The position numbers and the translations under genes were made by a program. The notes under the pieces were generated by a model, which was given only the letters and a program-made list of their open reading frames with translations, was not told the DNA's origin and searched no databases. From assembly GCF_016056295.1 (NCBI RefSeq), contig NZ_JAECZB010000023.1, positions 22,642 to 86,641 on the forward strand: a DNA stretch of 64,000 nucleotides. The letters run 5' to 3'. Every line of letters begins with the position of its first letter. The first letter of the stretch is position 1. The DNA comes from Atlanticothrix silvestris CENA357. Its GTDB lineage: Bacteria > Cyanobacteriota > Cyanobacteriia > Cyanobacteriales > Nostocaceae. Below, in pieces: positions 1 through 9,266 of this stretch.

Positions 1-1
1 C

Positions 2-1237
2 ATCCAGCAAGCTTTGGCATTGAGTCTGTGGCTAGAACCCCAAAGTGGTTACTGCCAAGGAATTAGTCTATTTTACCAAGGTGAAATCCAATGGGTAAGG
101 GCTGGTGCTGTTGTATTAGCAACCGGCGGTGGAGGTCAAGTATTTGCCCAAACCACTAATCCTGATGTCAGTACAGGCGATGGGGTAGCGATCGCTTGGC
201 GCGCTGGGGCTGTCCTCCGTGACTTAGAATTTGTCCAATTTCACCCCACAGCCCTGACTAAACCCGGCGCTGATCGCTTTTTAATTAGTGAAGCTGTACG
301 TGGAGAAGGCGCACACCTTGTTGATAACGAAGGTCGGCGTTTTACTTTCGACTACCATCCGGCTGGCGAACTCGCGCCCAGAGATATAGTCAGTAGAGCA
401 ATTTTTAGCCATTTACAACATACTGCTGTTGATCCTGCGACTGCCCATGTGTGGCTGGATATGCGTCCTATTCCTGCTGACAAAATTCGTCACCGCTTTC
501 CCAATATCGTTAAAGTTTGTCAACATTGGGGCATTGATGTCTTTAATGAACCAATTCCCGTAGCCCCTGCTGCTCATTATTGGATGGGTGGTATTGTTAC
601 AGATTTAATGAATCGTACAAACATTCACGGTTTGTATGCGGTGGGAGAAACAGCCAGTACTGGGGTACATGGGGCAAATCGTTTGGCGAGTAATTCTTTG
701 CTAGAATGCATTGTCTTTGGGGCACAGATGGCTCATTTAAAGGATGAAGCCACAATCCTCAAGGATGAATTAAAAGAAGCTAAAGTCAGCTTTCATCCTG
801 TAACCTTTACCCTTACTAAAAATGATTGGCAAATCCAGCAATCACAACTTGAAGCATTAAGAGAGAAGTTGCCTCGCCTAGTATGGCAAAGCGCTGGTAT
901 TTGTCGAGAACAGTCAGTTTTAGCAGATGCGATCGCGACTATTGAATCTTGGCAGCAAGATTTTGCTACTTTGCCCCTGAGTCAATTTTTACTTGCTTTA
1001 CGTCCAAAAGAACCCGTTAAGTTCGACATAACAGACGCTGAAAGACAATTACGACTTTGGGCAGAAACCCGTAATTTACTGGATGTGGCCTATTTAATTC
1101 TCAAAAGTGCTGCTTTTAGAACCGAAAGTCGGGGAGGACACTATCGCTTAGATTATCCTCAACCAGACCCAGACTGGCAAGTTCACACGCTTGTACAAAA
1201 GCATCAATGGTGGAAGTCTGTAGTTCCCAACAAGTAG
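2..1237 (+). CDS. nadB: L-aspartate oxidase (partial, 5' end outside window)
   Basis: FAD enzyme that oxidises L-aspartate to iminoaspartate, the first step of de novo NAD synthesis (known of the family). About 411 C-terminal codons are visible. The frame is open to the window edge, so the TTG at 14 is an internal codon and not a start. Seen in order: the flavoprotein segment VLATGGGGQVF, the substrate-site region EFVQFHPTAL, the catalytic-type segment SEAVRGEGAHLVD, and the C-terminal FAD motif GLYAVGETASTGVHGANRLASN, split here as GLYAVGE and HGANRLASNSLLEC. A helical C-terminal domain follows. The succinate dehydrogenase flavoprotein is a relative, but the TGVHGANRLASNSLLE segment and the short C-terminal domain favour NadB. 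The next gene is on the other strand. Confidence 0.93.
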   Translation: MQQALALSLWLEPQSGYCQGISLFYQGEIQWVRAGAVVLATGGGGQVFAQTTNPDVSTGDGVAIAWRAGAVLRDLEFVQFHPTALTKPGADRFLISEAVRGEGAHLVDNEGRRFTFDYHPAGELAPRDIVSRAIFSHLQHTAVDPATAHVWLDMRPIPADKIRHRFPNIVKVCQHWGIDVFNEPIPVAPAAHYWMGGIVTDLMNRTNIHGLYAVGETASTGVHGANRLASNSLLECIVFGAQMAHLKDEATILKDELKEAKVSFHPVTFTLTKNDWQIQQSQLEALREKLPRLVWQSAGICREQSVLADAIATIESWQQDFATLPLSQFLLALRPKEPVKFDITDAERQLRLWAETRNLLDVAYLILKSAAFRTESRGGHYRLDYPQPDPDWQVHTLVQKHQWWKSVVPNK

Positions 1238-1325
1238 ATCTGGGAACCCACGCAAGCCACTTCTCTTGTTATCAATGAACTCACCGCCCACGTTACTGAC
1301 TCCTAAATTTATTTATAGGTATTTT

Positions 1326-1358
1326 AATTTTTAATTTTTAATTTTTAATTTTTAATTT
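1326..1358. repeat. Heptamer tandem repeat (AATTTTT)
   Basis: About 4.7 consecutive copies of the 7-base unit AATTTTT lie between nadB and the small secreted ORF. Seven-base tandem repeats (STRR-type) are typical of heterocystous cyanobacterial intergenic DNA. Confidence 0.75.
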
Positions 1359-1395
1359 CCCAAAGAAGATGACTCTTTAAGTAATGGGTAACTTC

Positions 1396-1632
1396 TCAGC
1401 GAGTACCGCTACCATGTAAACTATCAGGCCCTCCATGATTGGGTGGAATGAACGTATCACGTGAATCCTGAGAATCAATACTAGAACGAGTTGAGTGATC
1501 GCTGCTACTAATGCTTAAGATATCAGCAGTCAAAGTGCTAAAATTTACCGTAGCGCCAGCAATTTTTGGAATAGTTATGTAAGCACTGACACAAAATATC
1601 ATCGCGCTGGTGATTCTGAAGTGAGTTCTCAT
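1396..1632 (-). CDS. Small secreted protein with a GGPDSxxGSGTR tail
   Basis: Unrecognised 78-residue protein. The N-terminus has a basic start (MRTHFR), a hydrophobic core and a likely signal-peptidase site after PKIAGA, which would leave a mature peptide of about 50 residues. The mature part is Ser/Asp/Thr-rich and ends in PPNHGGPDSLHGSGTR. I recognise this kind of Gly-Pro...GSGTR C-terminal tail from small exported proteins of filamentous cyanobacteria, which argues for a real gene. No enzymatic motif is visible. GGAGG lies about 16 bases before the ATG, a loose ribosome-site spacing. Function unknown. Confidence 0.6.
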   Translation of the reverse strand: MRTHFRITSAMIFCVSAYITIPKIAGATVNFSTLTADILSISSSDHSTRSSIDSQDSRDTFIPPNHGGPDSLHGSGTR

Positions 1633-2277
1633 AAGTCTTTGTGAATTACCTCCATTCTGATTTCATCGAGTTTCTTTTGTGATCTACAGCAGATTGAGTT
1701 ATTTTTTCCGAAAAATTAAATTTTGATGAAAATTTTCTGGTGAATGGATAACTAATTAACCAAAAAGTAATTGATAACAGCTTGCACTTTAGCAAACAGG
1801 TACCTCTGAAAATACACTTGACATTCCAGAAATACTGCCAACAAACAAGCTTTGGCATCAGCCTTAAGTTAGAGGTATTTCTCAGTCCCATTAAAGAGGT
1901 TCATTAATTTCCACAGGATAATTGATGTTACCAAAAAATCTTAACAAATTATTAATATTTTTGCGTATAAATACTTTAATCACTAAGGAATAGAGATTGA
2001 CAAACCAACTGAGTTCAACTAGTTCTTATGATTTAACATCAACAAAAATAAGCAGTTTTACTACTAGACCTCTTGCACGAATATTTAAACACTGAAATGT
2101 AGAACTTGATTTAGCGTTCTCCTTTGCGTCTTTGCGTGCCAGTTGCTACAAGTCGGGGAACCCACCCAACGCACTGGCTTGCCTTTGCGCGAGCTTTTAA
2201 AGATATTTGCAGCAATACCAAAGTATTTATGCAAGATGTCTACTATAGTTGTCATTTCAGCCGCTTTTTATAAATTT
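1633..2277. other. Intergenic stretch with a dispersed palindromic repeat
   Basis: AT-rich DNA without a convincing gene. An open frame on the minus strand at 1646-1891 has no recognisable composition or motif and is not called. Around 2113-2190 the base composition changes to a GC-richer block (TTTGCGTCTTTGCGTGCC ... GGAACCCACCCAACGCACTGG), which looks like the interspersed repeats seen elsewhere in this window (36.8 kb). Confidence 0.5.
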
Positions 2278-4494
2278 TTAAGCAAACTCATAGCGGTTTT
2301 TGCCTAAGTGCTTAGCACGGTACATGGCAGTATCTGCTTGTTTAATCAATATCTCAGTGCTTTGACCATTGAGAGGATAAATACTGATACCAATACTGGC
2401 AGAAATTTTAGTGGTATATCCGTCCAAAACGATTGGCTCGGTAATGCATCCTAAAATTTTTTCAGCAACCTTAGCAGCTACTTGCTCGTTGGGAATGGCC
2501 CGTAATATCACGGTAAATTCATCGCCACCCAGCCGGGAAACAGTATCACTACCACGTAAAGAATTATTGAGCCGCTGAGCAATGGCTACTAAGAGGCGAT
2601 CGCCTATTTCATGTCCGAGGGTATCATTGATTTGCTTAAAGCCATCAAGATCAATAAATAGTAGTCCTAAAGATAAACTATTGTCTTGGGCCCAAACTAA
2701 AGACTCATAAAGTTGTTCTGCGAAAAATTTGCGATTAGATAAGCCAGTGAGAGGGTCGTGATAAGCCAGATAACGCAAATGGTCTTCTTTGCGTTTAGCA
2801 GTGCGTATGAGTTCATATTCTTTCTCTTTACGCTGAGTAATATCTCGAATTATCCCCACTAAAAAGAAATTACCCGCAGCGTCTTTGTGGAGTGATCGTT
2901 TAGTGGCAATTAAATGGATGTTTCCAGTTGCATCAGTAAATTCTTCTTCGTTTTCCCTGGGTTGTTGAGTCCTAAAAACTAATTCATCCTGTTGTCGAAA
3001 CACATTAGCTTCATGGGGAGGAAAAAAATCGTAGTCTGATTTTTCAATTAACACAGTATCTGGATAGCCAATTAATCGACAATATGCGTCGTTTAATACA
3101 ATCCATTGATGTTGTTTATTTTTGACGAAAATTGGGTCAGCGATCGTATTGATTACTTGCTGCAAAAAATCTTTGGAGCGTTTCAACTCTTCTTGAATAT
3201 GGGCGATATGAAAAATCATCCAAATAGCTGAAATACCAAAGGTAAGCAATGAAGGAATTATAGGTATCCACCAACCAGTTAAAAAAGCTAGATATGCACT
3301 TAAAATTAACGCTAAACAAGAAAGTAAAATACTAAAAATACTTTGACTTTGGGATCTTACTTGCCACGTCATTACGGCTCCTAAATAAGACCAAGTAAAA
3401 ATCCATAAATTTTCCCACGGTTCAGACCATATTTTTACTAAAGGTCGTCCTTCGATGGCAGATGAAATTAACTCACTAATAAAATAAGCTTGTAGTTCAA
3501 TGCCACTAATTGGCTCGGCTGTACCCATCACACGACTGGATTGGGGAATAAATACAAAATCTTGAAGGCTGGGAGCAGTGGAACCAATAATTACAATGCG
3601 ATCGCTAATCAAGTTTTTGTCCACTTTATTAGCTAGCACATCACTCATAGTTACCTGGCGATAACCACAAAATTTTCCAGATGAACTTTCTTTACAGCCT
3701 AGTTTAGGAAAATTAGACAAAATTTGGTAGCCTCTGTCATCAGCTCCTACATAATAACCATCATTCGCTTTAAAGCGAATAAATACAGCCTTACCCAACT
3801 GTAAATATTCAGGGTTACTGGTTGCTTTTTTTGGAGTAATTCCCTCTGACTTTAAATACAATAAAGCTAGCTTGAGTGCAAAACTTTCATGTAATTTGTT
3901 ATTAACATGCCAATACAATAAGCTACGGCGTATTTTGCCATCAGGGTCAAATAATACATTATTAAAACCGACTTGCTCTGGATTAAGCCCTTTTGGAGGT
4001 CGAACCCCAATTTTGCTATTTTTGTAATTATTATTTTTTTCATTTGCTAACAGTTCAATACCAATCAAGTTCGGCATCGACTGATAAGCGTCAAGCAATT
4101 GTTTTTTACCCGGTTTTATTTCTAAATCATTGCTAGGCACTTCCAAATCACGGTAAATATCTAAGCCAATAGCTCGCGGTTTATAAATGTTTAATTTTTG
4201 CAATAAATTAGCGATGATGGTATCTGGAATCGGCCAGCCAACTTTGCGTAAATAAGTCTCATCAATTACTACGATAGTAATGCGATTATCTGGTTGTTCG
4301 TTTGGACGTAAGCGAAAAAACTGATCTAAAACCCCTAATTCTAATGATTGCAATAATCCCACAGAGCGCAAAATTAGGATGCAGATTGCAACGATAGAAG
4401 CGGTAATCAATTCTCTGTGTCCTCGACCAAGCGATTGTTTCAGTCTCAACATTAACTTTACAAGACGCTTGCCTAACTGCTTACTCATTCCCAT
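2278..4494 (-). CDS. CHASE2-PAS-GGDEF diguanylate cyclase
   Basis: Membrane sensor predicted to make cyclic di-GMP from GTP. A first membrane helix lies at about residues 34-52, followed by a periplasmic CHASE2 domain (about 55-345) with ITIVVIDETYLRKVGWPIPD and the late RIVIIGSTAPSLQDF segment. Two or three membrane helices follow (about 370-445), then a PAS domain (about 455-565, HQWIVLNDAYCRLIGYP, ending NFFLVGIIRDITQRK) and a C-terminal GGDEF domain. The active-site GGDEF is intact at about 656-660 (SRLGGDEFTVIL). RGSD sits exactly five residues before it, the usual product-inhibition I-site. No EAL domain is present, so a synthase rather than a hydrolase is expected. It is monocistronic; the ligand of CHASE2 is unknown. 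Confidence 0.93.
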   Translation of the reverse strand: MGMSKQLGKRLVKLMLRLKQSLGRGHRELITASIVAICILILRSVGLLQSLELGVLDQFFRLRPNEQPDNRITIVVIDETYLRKVGWPIPDTIIANLLQKLNIYKPRAIGLDIYRDLEVPSNDLEIKPGKKQLLDAYQSMPNLIGIELLANEKNNNYKNSKIGVRPPKGLNPEQVGFNNVLFDPDGKIRRSLLYWHVNNKLHESFALKLALLYLKSEGITPKKATSNPEYLQLGKAVFIRFKANDGYYVGADDRGYQILSNFPKLGCKESSSGKFCGYRQVTMSDVLANKVDKNLISDRIVIIGSTAPSLQDFVFIPQSSRVMGTAEPISGIELQAYFISELISSAIEGRPLVKIWSEPWENLWIFTWSYLGAVMTWQVRSQSQSIFSILLSCLALILSAYLAFLTGWWIPIIPSLLTFGISAIWMIFHIAHIQEELKRSKDFLQQVINTIADPIFVKNKQHQWIVLNDAYCRLIGYPDTVLIEKSDYDFFPPHEANVFRQQDELVFRTQQPRENEEEFTDATGNIHLIATKRSLHKDAAGNFFLVGIIRDITQRKEKEYELIRTAKRKEDHLRYLAYHDPLTGLSNRKFFAEQLYESLVWAQDNSLSLGLLFIDLDGFKQINDTLGHEIGDRLLVAIAQRLNNSLRGSDTVSRLGGDEFTVILRAIPNEQVAAKVAEKILGCITEPIVLDGYTTKISASIGISIYPLNGQSTEILIKQADTAMYRAKHLGKNRYEFA

Positions 4495-4976
4495 AACCTA
4501 GTGGGGAAAATATTCTTTGTTTTTTATAGTTATTGGTTTATTGGCAAATATAACTTGTGCAAGAACTATAACAATTCTCAAATCAGTGAAATAAATTTGA
4601 ATCACAGGACTTAGAAGGAATAGTTTCTGCCAAATGCTTTAGGATAGCTCTAAATGAATGCTCATTCATGACGAATTATGTGTTACCAAAGGGCAACTGG
4701 AATTTTCGCGTCTATGATGACGAGTTCAGTATAAATATTATTCATTGATAACAAAAGTATATTTTTGGTAACTTTCAGTTGACAAATCTTTTCTTTCGGT
4801 AGTTATTAAATTCCTATAGCGAACTTCTTGGATGACCTCTAAATACATTTAGTAACAAAAATATTTTCTAAGTATAATCTCTGAGAAAATATCTATTGTT
4901 CCTGTGGTATTTGTAGATTATAGTCCTAGGCAAATTAAAAATTTGGAATTGGGTATTGGACTAAGAGTATTTCATC

Positions 4977-5022
4977 AAAAAAAAGTCAACTGGAAGAAAA
5001 CAGCTGCATTCAACCAGTTGAC
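4977..5022 (-). terminator. Intrinsic terminator (minus strand)
   Basis: A perfect 9-bp inverted repeat, GTCAACTGG (4985-4993) and CCAGTTGAC (5014-5022), is followed on the minus strand by eight T residues (A-run 4977-4984 on the plus strand). It lies downstream of the VKOR-fusion gene and would end that transcript. A 118-bp element now sits between the gene and this terminator. Confidence 0.75.
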
Positions 5023-5029
5023 TATGGAG

Positions 5030-5167
5030 AGTGAGAGCCCAATACGGTTCGGATAAGCACTATGAACTTTCCTTGTGGCCTGGGAAAAGGTTAAAGGGTA
5101 AGGGGTAAAGGATGTATTGAAAACCTTTCCCTTTTCCCCTTTTACCGAACCGTATTGAGTGAGAGCC
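5030..5167. mobile_element. 118-bp MITE with 10-bp target duplication
   Basis: The element spans 5040-5157. Its ends are perfect 13-bp terminal inverted repeats (CAATACGGTTCGG at the left, CCGAACCGTATTG at the right). It is flanked directly by a 10-bp direct repeat, AGTGAGAGCC, at 5030-5039 and 5158-5167. There is no coding capacity; the interior is purine-rich on one half and pyrimidine-rich on the other and can fold back on itself. The layout is that of a non-autonomous transposon. Target duplications of 9-12 bp are known for IS4-type transposases, so an IS4-like parent is possible (inference). Confidence 0.8.
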
Positions 5168-5199
5168 TAAGTTGTTTCAAAAAGGCTTGTTTAAGGAAA

Positions 5200-6183
5200 T
5201 TATTTGAAATATTTGAAGTTGCTAGGGCCTGTATAAGCAGAAGCTTTTGCCAGTTCTTCTAAGTTTTGCACCCCACTGTAGCTTTTGCCATTAATAATCC
5301 AAGTAGGAAAGCCTTCTATTTTCGCTGCTTTACATAATTCCGGTTTACCTACTGGGCTATCAGCAGCGCATTCCACCTTAATACTATCGTCGATGATCTG
5401 TGCAGCTTCTTTACCGAAAAGCAGTTTTTGTTCGTGGCAGTGAGGACACCAATAAGCACTGTATTCCTTAGCGCCTATTTTCGCTAGATGGCGTGCTAGG
5501 GCAATTTCTGCCTCACCAGAAGTAGTAGTGACTTCCCAACCGAATTCTGGGTTAGGTTGCGCTTGAGGAACAAAGTTAATTTTCTCTGGTTGTCCGGGAT
5601 TTCCAGCTGTACTGCCTGTTTGATTGACACCAGCATAAACACCTAAAGTACCAATCAGCGTTACCATCCCCACAATAATAGCGGTAAAGAAAATTTGCCC
5701 AACATCCTCCCACGTACGACCGATAATCGTTAGTACTAAAAGACTAAGAGAAAATAAAGCCGAACCAATACAGTAAGGGCAAGTAGCTTTAATTTGAAAT
5801 GCTAGCAAATACATTAAGTAGCCACTGAAAACTGACATGGTGATCGCTCCCACCAACAGCAGCCACCACGTCCAGTTTTCCAATTGTTTGTTGCTACTGT
5901 TTTCCCCTGATTTCAAGACCAAGGGTGCTAGGGCAAAGATCACCATACTGGTGTATGCCAAAAACCCAAATAAGGCTAATGGCTGACCCAAAACTGTTGC
6001 CCAAGGACTGGAAAGCACATCATTACAGCCTTTGGCACCAGCCTGTGCTACACAAGCGGCACTACCTCCTGTTAACTTTTCTATCGTGAGATAACCCGTT
6101 GTCAGCGCACCAAAACCAGCGATCGCGGCAATCAACGGACGCGACCATTTATGAATCCAAGGAGTAGAACGTCGGCGAATCAT
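5200..6183 (-). CDS. VKOR-DsbA-like thioredoxin fusion protein
   Basis: Membrane thiol-oxidation enzyme that forms disulphide bonds in lumenal or periplasmic proteins, passing electrons to quinone (known of cyanobacterial VKOR homologues). About 327 residues. The N-terminal VKOR domain has four to five membrane helices, the loop cysteines in SAACVAQAGAKGC, and the quinone-side CPYC at about 134-137. The C-terminal soluble thioredoxin-like domain (about 215-327) carries CPHC at about 244-247 (YSAYWCPHCHEQK) and the cis-proline region GFPTWIINGKSY. Full length for the cyanobacterial fusion type. It lies 143 bases after the btpA start codon on the same strand, with a heptamer repeat between them, and has a strong terminator downstream. 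Confidence 0.93.
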   Translation of the reverse strand: MIRRRSTPWIHKWSRPLIAAIAGFGALTTGYLTIEKLTGGSAACVAQAGAKGCNDVLSSPWATVLGQPLALFGFLAYTSMVIFALAPLVLKSGENSSNKQLENWTWWLLLVGAITMSVFSGYLMYLLAFQIKATCPYCIGSALFSLSLLVLTIIGRTWEDVGQIFFTAIIVGMVTLIGTLGVYAGVNQTGSTAGNPGQPEKINFVPQAQPNPEFGWEVTTTSGEAEIALARHLAKIGAKEYSAYWCPHCHEQKLLFGKEAAQIIDDSIKVECAADSPVGKPELCKAAKIEGFPTWIINGKSYSGVQNLEELAKASAYTGPSNFKYFK

Positions 6184-6195
6184 AAACTGCTAATT

Positions 6196-6265
6196 GGGAA
6201 TAGGGAATAGGGAATAGGGCATGGGGCATGGGGCATGGGGCATTGGGCATTGGGCATGGGGCATT
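6196..6265. repeat. STRR-type heptamer array
   Basis: Ten consecutive 7-base units: three GGGAATA followed by seven GGGCATG/GGGCATT units. It fills the gap between the VKOR-fusion gene and btpA. This is the short tandem heptamer class known from heterocystous cyanobacteria. Confidence 0.9.
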
Positions 6266-6326
6266 AGTTATTCTTTTCTTCATCTTCTCCTGCTTTCCTT
6301 AATCCCTAGCCCCTAGTCCCTAACCT

Positions 6327-7202
6327 CTAAGAACGTAACTTCACTTGCTCTGCTGATTTGCTTTCACTTTTGGAGTTCCAACTTCGATGTGCAGCCTCTA
6401 CAAATTGACTGACGCGAATCGGGTCAATTGGTTGCTCAATCCGACCTTGACGTTTGAGGGAACTGGAAACAATTACACCATCTGCTGCCTGCATCAGTGT
6501 AGCAATATTTTCCCAGTCGGCTCCACTACCAATGAATACTGGAGTACCGTTTGCTGCGCCACAAGCTAGCTCTAAATCTTCTAGGTCAGGGGGGCTACCT
6601 GTAGCCCAGCCAGATAAAATTACCGCGTCTGCCAAACCCCTTTCAATCGTATCTTTCACAGCAACTGTCAGATTTGGGGAACTCAAAGGACGGGCGTGCT
6701 TGACCAACACATCAGCCAGAATTTTGACATTACAACCCAATTCGCGACGATAACGCAATAATTGATGGGCTTCTCCCTCAATTAATCCCTGATCGGTTGC
6801 CATTACCCCTGTGAGTACATTGACGCGGATAAATTGTGCTTGCACACAGCTAGCGATCGCCATTGCACTTTTGGCATCGTTCCGCAAAACATTTAAGCCT
6901 ATAGGCAACGTCACCAAATTTTGTATCCTTTGCACCACAACAGTCATAGCACTTACAACTGCTGGATCTACCTGGTTTTTGGTAAACGGTGCATCGAAAA
7001 AATTCTCCACAATAATGCCATCAACCCCACCACTCGCTAGGGCTGCTGCTTCTTGTTCGGCGCGGTCAATCACCGCTTTCAAAGTACCTCCCCAACGGGG
7101 CGAGGTGGGTAGTGGGAGTAGGTGAACTACGCCAATAATCGGTGTTCGAGTTTTAAATATCTGATGTAAGTCCACGTCTTTAAATCCGCTTCGCGGAGTC
7201 AA
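6327..7202 (-). CDS. btpA: BtpA family protein (photosystem I biogenesis)
   Basis: 291-residue TIM-barrel-type protein. In Synechocystis, BtpA is a thylakoid-peripheral protein needed to stabilise photosystem I reaction-centre proteins (known of the family). Visible signatures are IIGVVHLLPLPTSPRWGG near the N-terminus, GGVDGIIVENFFDAPF, PIGLNVLRNDAKSAMAIA, ADVLVKHARPL and the late GTPVFIGSGADWENI, all expected for this family. The N-terminal extension MTPRSGFKDVDLHQIFKTR precedes the conserved core; an internal start nearer the core is possible. The C-terminal tail is Ser/Lys-rich. The VKOR-fusion gene follows on the same strand. Confidence 0.9.
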   Translation of the reverse strand: MTPRSGFKDVDLHQIFKTRTPIIGVVHLLPLPTSPRWGGTLKAVIDRAEQEAAALASGGVDGIIVENFFDAPFTKNQVDPAVVSAMTVVVQRIQNLVTLPIGLNVLRNDAKSAMAIASCVQAQFIRVNVLTGVMATDQGLIEGEAHQLLRYRRELGCNVKILADVLVKHARPLSSPNLTVAVKDTIERGLADAVILSGWATGSPPDLEDLELACGAANGTPVFIGSGADWENIATLMQAADGVIVSSSLKRQGRIEQPIDPIRVSQFVEAAHRSWNSKSESKSAEQVKLRS

Positions 7203-7864
7203 TAGTCCACCAGTCTAGAGTCTAAAATTTTTTGGCTATTGACTATTGACTCTTGACTTTTAACTAACTAGTCAAATGTGTTTTACACTGGTTGTCTCAC
7301 TGCCTCTCTCCGAAGATGGAATTTGGCGTTAAACCTCCCATAAGATATGTTAAGATAAAACCTGGCTACAAAAAGAGGAGTTTGCCACTCACAAGACGCA
7401 AGGCAGCTTCCCGTAGTTTAGGCATATAGTCCACGCATTGCCGTAGATAAAGCCAGAAGCTCCAGGGTAGCATTACTGCTTTATTAGGTGTAGTCGCAAG
7501 CGCGATTTCCCTGAGGGTAGCGACTTCTCACAACAAGCCCTTTGGGCGGCTTCCCGACGGGTAAATTAACAACGCAAACATTCTTGGTAATGTAAAATAC
7601 CAGCATGGCAATTTGTTAAAAAACATTACGAGTGTCAAATGTACCCAAAGACACTTCATCTTACCCTGGGAAACAGACTAAGTAGTAGAAATATCATATC
7701 ATGACCTCAAATCATCAAGGTCATAAGTCCGCAGGCAGTGGCTAGACGTGGAATGTTTCTATTTGATGAGATTTGAGCGCTGAAATTATAAGGGTACTAA
7801 TTATCAAGGGCAGAGTCATCGCGCTTTGTGTTTGACTACAAAAAACCGGAAAATTTTTCAAAAT
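7203..7864. other. Intergenic region with a structured, GC-richer block
   Basis: 662 bases between the divergent btpA and rimO genes, containing both promoters. Between about 7340 and 7565 the sequence is richer in G and C than its surroundings. It carries several inverted repeats: AGTCGC (about 7490) pairing with GCGACT (about 7520), and the overlapping hairpin AAGCCCTTTGGGCGGCTT at about 7534-7551, a common dispersed cyanobacterial palindrome. No open frame with protein character was seen. A small RNA or a decayed repeat are both possible. Confidence 0.4.
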
Positions 7865-9184
7865 ATGGGTGAAAAGCCAACAATTGCAATTTCCCACTTG
7901 GGCTGTGAAAAAAACCGAATTGATACAGAACACATGTTAGGACTGCTTGTAGAAGCAGGTTACGATGTAGATACAAACGAAGAGTTAGCAGATTACGTTA
8001 TTGTCAATACTTGTAGTTTTATTGAAGCGGCAAGAGAAGAATCTGTCAGAACTTTGGTAGAGTTGGCAGAGACAAATAAAAAAATTGTCATCACTGGCTG
8101 TATGGCCCAGCACTTCCAGGAACAATTATTGGAAGAGTTGCCTGAAGCAGTTGCTGTGGTGGGAACAGGTGATTATCACAAAATTGTAAATGTAATTGAG
8201 CGAGTAGAACAGGGAGAACGGGTCAAACAGGTTAGTGTAGAACCAACTTACATTGCTGATGAAACGACACCGCGCTACCGCACCACAACAGAGGGTGTTG
8301 CCTACCTGCGAGTTGCTGAAGGATGTGATTATCGTTGTGCATTTTGTATTATTCCTTATCTACGAGGAAATCAGCGATCGCGTACTATTGAATCTATAGT
8401 TGCTGAAGCCAAGCAACTAGCCTCCCAAGGGGTACAAGAGATTATTCTCATTTCCCAAATCACTACCAATTACGGTTTGGATATTTACGGTAAGCCAAAG
8501 TTAGCCGAATTACTCCGCGCCTTGGCAAACATAGATATACCCTGGATCAGAGTACACTACGCCTATCCCACCGGGTTAACCCCGGATGTGATTACAGCGT
8601 TCAAAGAAACACCTAACGTCTTACCATACCTGGATTTGCCCCTGCAACATTCTCATCCAGAGATTCTCCGCGCTATGAACCGTCCCTGGCAAGGACGCGT
8701 GAACAATGAGATTATTGATCGCATCAAAACAGCGCTACCAACGGCAGTATTGCGGACAACATTTATAGTTGGTTTCCCCGGAGAAACTCAAGAGCATTTT
8801 GAGCATCTACTAGAGTTTGTGCAGCGGCATGAATTTGACCATGTTGGCGTGTTCACCTTTTCACCAGAAGAGGAAACCCCTGCCTATAAGCTACCTAATC
8901 AGTTGCCACAACAAGTGATGGATGAGCGACGGCACAGAGTTATGGAACTCCAGCAGCCAATTTCGCAAAGAAAAAATCAACAGGAAATAGGCAAGATTGT
9001 TGATGTCCTGATTGAGCAAGAAAACCCTGAAAGTGGGAAATTAATTGGTCGTTCAGGTAGATTTTCCCCAGAAGTCGATGGTCAGATTTATATCGAAGGT
9101 ACGGCGAAGCTAGGAACCATTGTGCCAGTAGCGATCCACGGCGCTGATACATACGACCTATACGGTCAAGTTGTCAACAACTAA
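7865..9184 (+). CDS. rimO: Ribosomal protein S12 methylthiotransferase RimO
   Basis: Radical-SAM enzyme that adds a methylthio group to the conserved aspartate of ribosomal protein S12 (known). 439 residues from the ATG at 7865. The frame opens upstream at a TTG (7826), but the family start [20 protein letters not shown] fits the ATG. Domains: UPF0004 with Cys in GCEKNR, NTCSF and GCMAQ; a radical-SAM core with CDYRCAFC (Cys154, Cys158, Cys161); and a C-terminal TRAM domain. The segment [15 protein letters not shown] distinguishes it from MiaB-type enzymes. The helicase crhR follows after 82 bases on the same strand. The same rimO-crhR pairing is known from Synechocystis, where the two are co-transcribed. 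Confidence 0.95.
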   Translation: MGEKPTIAISHLGCEKNRIDTEHMLGLLVEAGYDVDTNEELADYVIVNTCSFIEAAREESVRTLVELAETNKKIVITGCMAQHFQEQLLEELPEAVAVVGTGDYHKIVNVIERVEQGERVKQVSVEPTYIADETTPRYRTTTEGVAYLRVAEGCDYRCAFCIIPYLRGNQRSRTIESIVAEAKQLASQGVQEIILISQITTNYGLDIYGKPKLAELLRALANIDIPWIRVHYAYPTGLTPDVITAFKETPNVLPYLDLPLQHSHPEILRAMNRPWQGRVNNEIIDRIKTALPTAVLRTTFIVGFPGETQEHFEHLLEFVQRHEFDHVGVFTFSPEEETPAYKLPNQLPQQVMDERRHRVMELQQPISQRKNQQEIGKIVDVLIEQENPESGKLIGRSGRFSPEVDGQIYIEGTAKLGTIVPVAIHGADTYDLYGQVVNN

Positions 9185-9266
9185 ATCGTCATAAGTCTAT
9201 TGTCAAATTACATGACCAGTGACTAATGACTAATCCAAAAATAAAAACTAAACCTTAGGAGATTTG

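Noticed and set aside
1646..1891. 81-codon open frame on the minus strand
   Set aside because: No motif, no ribosome site, residue make-up like translated AT-rich DNA; not called as a gene.
6196..6265. Heptamer array as a CRISPR array
   Set aside because: Units are 7 bases with no spacers; it is a simple tandem repeat.
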